Under the pieces are notes generated by a model that saw only the letters and a program-made list of their open reading frames with translations, was not told where the DNA came from and ran no database searches. From Chloroflexota bacterium (GTDB lineage: Bacteria; Chloroflexota; Limnocylindria; P2-11E): DNA of 12,725 nt. A program made the translations under genes and the position numbers. Positions 7,087 to 12,725 of this stretch are shown piece by piece (positions within the stretch are counted from its first letter, which is position 1; every line of letters starts with the position of its first letter). Location of the stretch: assembly GCA_005889445.1 (NCBI GenBank), contig VBGS01000058.1, positions 1 through 12,725 on the forward strand, given 5' to 3'.

Positions 7087-7757
7087 CGTGCCGACGTCGT
7101 GCTGCGTGCTGCCTCGGCGACGAAGGCGTCGAAGATGCGTCGCGCCTCGGGCGAGACCTCGGCGGTCCGCTCGGGATGCCACTGCACGCCGACCACCCAT
7201 CGCCGGTCGGTCGCCTCGAACGCCTCCACCAGACCGCCGACCACGGCCGTCGCGACGAGATCCTTCCCGAGAATCTCCTCAGTCACCGCCTGATGATGCC
7301 GTGAGTTCACGGTGATGGCTGCGCCATCGGAGGCCGCCGCGAGGCGCGAGCCGGACCGCGGACGGACGTCGGTGTGCTCGACGAGCCCTTCGCGCTCTTC
7401 CGGACGATGTCCCGGCACGTCCTGCACGAGCTTGCCACCGCGAACGACGTTCAGGACCTGGAACCCGCGACAGATACCGAGAACGGGAAGGTCGCGCTCG
7501 ATGGCGGTCCGCGCGATCGCGAGCTCGAGCTCGTCGCGTAGGGGGTCGACGTCGGCGCAGGCGATGGACTCGTCGCCATAGCGCCCCGCGTCGATGTCGC
7601 CGCCACCGGACAGGAGGAGTCCGTCGACGTCCTGCGGGATCTCGTCACCGGGATGCAGCGCGACCACGTCCGCACCGGCACGCTCGAGCGCTTCGCGGTA
7701 ACGACGATGCGACTGCTCCTGGAGAGCGTTCGGACGGGAGAGCGTCAGCGCGATCCG
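7083..7757 (-). CDS. gamma-glutamyl-gamma-aminobutyrate hydrolase-like class I amidotransferase (peptidase C26), start codon missing
   Basis: The frame reads 224 residues with the class I glutamine amidotransferase layout: GLLLSGGGDIDAGRYGD, LGICRGFQVLNV with nucleophile Cys96, VNSRHHQAV, and VGVQWHPE with His194 and Glu196. This is the PuuD-type peptidase C26 family, which cuts gamma-glutamyl amide bonds in the cytoplasm. It begins RIALTLSRPNALQEQSHRRY, which is nearly the full N-terminus, but there is no ATG, GTG or TTG before residue 31 (GTG 7667, too far in). The start appears to have been lost together with the end of the epimerase gene in the junction at about 7758. The 3' end overlaps the MutL-like start by four bases. 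The exact substrate cannot be told, so I give no symbol. Confidence 0.82.
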   Translation of the reverse strand, partial: RIALTLSRPNALQEQSHRRYREALERAGADVVALHPGDEIPQDVDGLLLSGGGDIDAGRYGDESIACADVDPLRDELELAIARTAIERDLPVLGICRGFQVLNVVRGGKLVQDVPGHRPEEREGLVEHTDVRPRSGSRLAAASDGAAITVNSRHHQAVTEEILGKDLVATAVVGGLVEAFEATDRRWVVGVQWHPERTAEVSPEARRIFDAFVAEAARSTTSAR

Positions 7758-8106
7758 AACGCGACGTCTCCCTCCGCGCCGTGGCGAGGCGCGCGGTCGA
7801 TCAGCTCGATTCCCTGGCGCTCCAAGCGGACAAGCGTTCCTTTGAGATCGTCGACGACGTAACAGACGTGATGGAGTGCCGGCCGTCCGCGCTCCGCGAC
7901 GAAGCGCCCGACACCCGTGTCGGGATCGAGCGGCTGCACGAGCTCGATCCGCTGACGGTCATCGCCGAGGAAGACCACCCGCACGCGCTGATCGGGAAGG
8001 TCCCGGATCGCACCCGGCGCGAGGCCGAGCGTGTCACGAAAGAAAGGAAGGGTCTCCTCGATGCGCGGGACCGCCACCGCGACGTGATGCAGAGGACCAA
8101 GCTCGA

Positions 8107-8110
<4 letters not shown>
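7745..8110 (-). CDS. mce: methylmalonyl-CoA epimerase, C-terminally truncated
   Basis: The protein interconverts (S)- and (R)-methylmalonyl-CoA between propionyl-CoA carboxylase and the mutase. The start is GTG 8110, overlapping the mutase stop (GTGA). The two glyoxalase/VOC modules are visible: LHHVAVAVPRIEETLPFFRDTLG with metal His9, IELVQPLD with Glu56, and LHHVCYVVDDL with His81. The C-terminal strand starts normally (RHGAEGDVAF), then after Phe118 reads only GSR and stops, giving 121 residues instead of about 135-145. The missing end normally contains G-V-L-I-E-L, whose Glu (Glu141 in the Propionibacterium enzyme) is both metal ligand and acid/base catalyst. The product as written should be inactive. 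Position directly after the mutase confirms the identity. Confidence 0.88.
7755..7762 (-). other. deletion junction between the epimerase and amidotransferase genes
   Basis: The epimerase frame is normal through Gly-Asp-Val-Ala-Phe, and the amidotransferase frame is normal from Arg-Ile-Ala-Leu-Thr-Leu. The two meet within a few bases. The last 15-20 residues of the epimerase, its stop, and the start of the amidotransferase are all absent, a loss of at least about 60 bp estimated from recalled family lengths. Confidence 0.65.
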
Positions 8111-9744
<1,634 letters not shown>

Positions 9745-9770
9745 CCTTGCGATGGTACGCGGCGAGGATC

Positions 9771-12072
9771 TCAGCGCGGTCTGAAGATCAGCGTTCCTTC
9801 CAGGCGTCCGAGCTGATCGCGCGAGAACCGCATCCGTTTGTACTCGCCGCCTGCCCACAGCGCCGTCTGGTCGCCGAAGAACTTCGACCCTGGCTGCCCC
9901 GATTCGCCGATGGGAACGACCGAGAGCGAGCCGTCGAGATCCGCGAGATCGACGATCATCCGCTCCGATGGGTGCGTGATCACCGCGAACGGTTTGGCGT
10001 AGTCGTAGGTCTCCTTGTTGACCGAGGTCTCGTCGCCGGGCCGGCGCAGCGGGCCGACGTTCAGAAGCAGTGCGAGCGGACCGATGGCCAGCGGATGCGC
10101 GAACGTGATCGTGTGCGCGTCGCCCCACCGCCATGTCGCCATGTCCGTCCCAAATCGACGGGAGAGCTCGAGCAGGGCATCGCCGAGGGCGACTCCGGCG
10201 AGGGCATCACGCCCGTGGATCGACGGATCGCCAAGCTCGACGAACCAGGCATCATCCGGGCGCGCCGACAGCTCGAAGAGGGCCTGCGTCGGCCGACCGT
10301 TCTGCAGCCACGCCGTGTACAGGGGCTCGCCCAGCTTGTCGGCGAAGCTGCGCTGGAGCATGTGGACGAGCCAAAGCTCGTAGATCGCCGCGGCGGCGGA
10401 ATCAGCTCCGAGCGCGCCGTCCCATTGGCGTATGACCGTCTGCGCCTGGCGCTGCAAGTCGGTGCGCGGGGTCGCGGACAGGATCGCGTCGCGAAAGCGG
10501 CCCACGGGGGCCGAGGTGAAGTCGGTCTGCAGCGTGCGCGTCGACGGGAGGTCCCACGATGTCGACTGTGCGAGGCGGCCGCGGATGTAATTCGCGCGGT
10601 AGGCGGGATCCCACTCGCCGGCATATCCCGCGGACCCCGGGTCCGCCGAGGGTCGGTCGTTCGAGTTCTCGATGAAGCCGCCCGGTGGATCAACGACGTT
10701 GACATTCGCCTCGGCGGGCAGCAGGCCGGTCCAGTCGTACTCGCCGGTCCAGCCAGGGACGGGCATCCGACCGTCGCGCGGACACCACCGCGCCGGTGAA
10801 GTCGGCGGCCGCGGCGTGAAAGTCGCTCCAGCGCTGCGCGCGCGCAACGCCGATGAGCCAGTCGACGATGTGCCCGGGCTCGAGCGCGGTCCAGCGGAGC
10901 GCGAGCTGCGCGGTCTGTCCCTTGAGGGTCGACGTGACGATCGGTCCGTGCCGCGTGATCGCGACGTCGAGGATCACCGGATCGGCGCGTCCCTTCACCC
11001 GGATCTCCTCGCGCGCGAATGTCGCGGCCTCGAACGCTCCCTTGTATTCGTAGCGGCGCGGATCGCGCGGATCCGGTCGCTCGACGAAGAGGTCCTGCGT
11101 GTCCGCGTAGGCGTACGTCAGGCTCCAGGCGATGCGGTCGTTGTGTCCGATCAGGACCGCCGGGGTCCCCGGTAGCGAGAACCCGACGACCTTGAACCCC
11201 GCGCCTTCGAGGCCGATCTCGTACCAGATGCCGGGGTTGCGCACCGCGAGGTGCGGATCGCCCGCAAGGATCGGCGTTCCGCTGGCAGTCCTGGCGCCGC
11301 TCAAGGCCCAGCAATTGGATCCCGCGGCCGCGCCCGCCCCTGGGAGGATCGCGCGCAGCGAGGCGAGGCCGCGGTCGAGCTCGGTCGCCGAGAGGAGCGG
11401 CGCGACCGCCGCCCAGGCGCGCTCGTCGACCGACGCCGGCGCGCCGGACGGATCGGGCATCAGGGTCGCGAGCGCGCCGGTCCCCAGACGAAGGGCGATG
11501 TCCGCGCGAAGGACCTCCTGCGTCTGGTTGCCGGCGGCATCGAACGCCTGGAGCTTGCCGACGAGAATCGTGTCCGTCGCGGTCCAAAGGTACGGGCGGT
11601 AGCCGAGGATCCCGAACTCGATCGGTAGCGAATCGCCGTGCTGCTCGAGGAACTTGTTCACGCCCTGGGCGTAGGCCTCGAGCGCGGAGCGCGTATCGGG
11701 TCGGGCGATGTCGAGCTCCTGGCCGGCGATGCGCGCGAACCCGAGCGTGCGCATGGCCTTGTCGGCGTCGATCGTCGGCTCGCCGAGGACCTCCGACAGG
11801 CGGCCGGCCGCGGCACGCCGGTACAGATCCATCTGGAAGAGCCGGTCCTGCGCGGTGACGTATCCCTGCAGGTAGAAGAGGTCGTGCGCGTTCTGCGCGT
11901 ACACGTGGGGGACGCCGAAGGCGTCGCGCAGCACCTCGGCCCGCTGCTCGATGCCGAGGAGGCGGTACTCGCCGTCGATCGTCGGGAGCGGCCGGTACAC
12001 GAGGATGAGCCCCGTGACCACGACGCTCGCGACGAGGAGCAGCGCGCACCAGGCCGCCACCTTCGCTTTCAT
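9771..12072 (-). pseudogene. penicillin-acylase-family Ntn hydrolase, broken by an internal loss
   Basis: The gene starts at ATG 12072, two bases after the biotin-carrier stop. Residues 7-25 form a hydrophobic N-terminal helix, so the enzyme is probably exported and perhaps anchored. The first frame carries the A-chain (FGVPHVYAQNAHDLFYLQGY, AQDRLFQMDLYRR) and the autocleavage site GSNCWALSG with nucleophile Ser252, then GDPHLAVRNPGIWYEIGLEG and DLFVE. At about 10785 the frame changes. The second frame (to 9771) continues with RDGRMPVPGWTGEYDWTG, GGFIENSNDRP and the usual acylase C-terminus (MIVDLADLDGS, GQPGSKFFGDQ). About 25-30 residues are missing: the Asn-x-x-x-Ala-Asp-x-x-Gly-x-Ile-Gly segment, which holds the oxyanion-hole Asn in E. 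coli penicillin G acylase. The family hydrolyses N-acyl amides (beta-lactam side chains, acyl-homoserine lactones); the natural substrate here is unknown. Confidence 0.87.
10779..10790 (-). other. deletion junction in the acylase gene
   Basis: Ala-Asp-Phe-Thr-Gly-Ala-Val-Val, in the upstream frame, meets Pro-Arg-Asp-Gly-Arg-Met-Pro-Val-Pro-Gly-Trp, in the downstream frame, with no bases to spare. Family members have roughly 25-30 residues between these points. The total length, 2302 bases, is not a multiple of three, which agrees with a frame-changing loss. Confidence 0.7.
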
Positions 12073-12074
12073 CG

Positions 12075-12569
12075 CTACTCGCTCGCGATGACGACGAGGA
12101 CGCTTCCGCCTTCCACTTTCGTACCCGCGCTCGCACCAATCTTCGTGACGCGACCCGCGGCCGGGGCGCGGAGCTCGTTCTCCATCTTCATGGCCTCCAG
12201 GGTCGCGAGTGGCGCGTCCTTCGCGACGGCGTCGCCCTCTTTCACGTGAATGGCCTTGAGGAGCCCGGGCATCGGTGCGCGAATCTCGACACGGCCCGAG
12301 CCGGCGCGGGGGGCGCCGCCCCGTGCACGCGCGGCTCGTTCATCGACGACCGCGACGCGGACCTCGGTCCCGTTCACGTCGACGCGCATGGGATCGTGGC
12401 CGAGCAGGGTGACCTCGTGGCTCTCGCCATCGAGCGTCACGGACCAGAGCCAGCCGCGCACGATCTCGCGGACCTCGGCGGCGACGGCGCGATCGTCGAT
12501 CGTGAAGCGGCCGTCGGGCGTCAGCTCGACACGAACGAGACGCTCGTCGAGCGTGACCTCGTAGCGCAT
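12075..12569 (-). CDS. biotin carboxyl carrier protein of an acyl-CoA carboxylase
   Basis: A complete 164-residue carrier. The C-terminal biotinyl domain (about 92-164) has IRAPMPGLLKAIHVKEGD and the biotinylation motif E-A-M-K-M-E with Lys128, followed by the paired hammerhead strand (GRVTKIGASAGTKVEGGSVLVVI). The N-terminal 75 residues form a beta-rich region like that found in propionyl/acetyl-CoA carboxylase carriers. A flexible Ala/Arg/Gly linker joins the two parts (about 76-91). The ATG shares its A with the stop of the upstream biotin carboxylase (TGATG), so the two are coupled. Placement beside methylmalonyl-CoA mutase and epimerase favours a propionyl-CoA carboxylase role, but acetyl-CoA carboxylase cannot be excluded. 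Confidence 0.9.
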   Translation of the reverse strand: MRYEVTLDERLVRVELTPDGRFTIDDRAVAAEVREIVRGWLWSVTLDGESHEVTLLGHDPMRVDVNGTEVRVAVVDERAARARGGAPRAGSGRVEIRAPMPGLLKAIHVKEGDAVAKDAPLATLEAMKMENELRAPAAGRVTKIGASAGTKVEGGSVLVVIASE

Positions 12570-12725
12570 CAGCGGAGCCCATCCTCACGGGCCGCGCGCG
12601 CCCAGGCCGTATCCGTGGGCGTCGCGGCGCGGCGCTCGGTCCGCGACCGCACCGCGAGGACGGCGGCGAGCGCGCCGGCGGCGGCCGCGCCGTCGGGGAG
12701 GTCGCCGCGCTCGGCGGGGGGCCAA
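12569..12725 (-). CDS. C-terminal tail of a biotin carboxylase (acyl-CoA carboxylase AccC-type), partial
   Basis: About 52 codons enter from the right edge and end at TGA 12569-12571. The visible residues (GDLPDGAAAAGALAAVLAVR, then a Thr/Arg-rich linker, then WARAAREDGLR) resemble the variable C-terminal tail of biotin carboxylases, which often end in a short W-x-x-x-x-R-E-x-G-x-R motif. No ATP-grasp residues are inside the window, so the family call leans mainly on the directly coupled biotin carrier gene. It would carboxylate the carrier's biotin using ATP and bicarbonate. Confidence 0.55.
   Translation of the reverse strand, partial: WPPAERGDLPDGAAAAGALAAVLAVRSRTERRAATPTDTAWARAAREDGLR

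Noticed and set aside
9745..10134. N-terminal extension of the mutase up to 10134
   Set aside because: The extra 130 codons overlap the well-supported end of the acylase gene and are Arg-rich without similarity to mutases; GTG 9744 begins where the family N-terminus begins.
10061..12139. 692-codon minus-strand frame across the acylase gene
   Set aside because: It is out of frame with the clear acylase motifs over most of its length and has Arg/Pro-rich low-complexity content; it is a frame shadow.

Overview
The window is GC-rich, densely packed DNA in which every gene I can support lies on the minus strand, so gene order runs from position 12725 down to 1. No gap between genes exceeds about 30 bases, and several genes overlap by the four bases GTGA or TTGA, so this looks like one long translationally coupled operon. 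The GC content, the hydrolase-cyclase fusion, the MutL-like protein with its companion, and the propionyl-CoA/B12 genes suggest an uncultured soil or freshwater bacterium, most likely Chloroflexota (Limnocylindria-like). That placement is inferred from gene content and is not proven.

Upstream block (12725 to about 4781). First come the tail of a biotin carboxylase and a complete biotin carrier protein. A membrane-anchored penicillin-acylase-family Ntn hydrolase follows, then the methylmalonyl-CoA mutase large subunit, methylmalonyl-CoA epimerase and a class I glutamine-amidotransferase-like gamma-glutamyl hydrolase. A divergent MutL-like (GlmL) ASKHA protein and a conserved companion of unknown function complete the block. 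The carboxylase, epimerase and mutase fit the route propionyl-CoA to methylmalonyl-CoA to succinyl-CoA. The carboxyltransferase and the B12-binding mutase subunit are not in the window.

Downstream block (about 4771 to 1). A small two-helix membrane protein leads into the tRNA t6A cluster tsaE-tsaB-rimI-tsaD. After that come a small SCP2-like protein, an alpha/beta hydrolase-adenylate cyclase fusion, and the first 51 codons of an unrecognised charged protein.

The most striking observation is a set of four short internal losses, at about 1190, 2480, 7758 and 10785. Each joins two clean coding frames with roughly 60-110 bp missing. Each removes a conserved catalytic segment: the hydrolase nucleophile elbow, the TsaD His-x-x-x-His metal site, the epimerase catalytic Glu, and the acylase oxyanion-hole Asn segment. 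Because tsaD is normally essential, wrong joins at conserved DNA during metagenome assembly are a more likely cause than real gene decay, and this can be tested with reads. I see no CRISPR array, tRNA, rRNA, insertion sequence or clear terminator.
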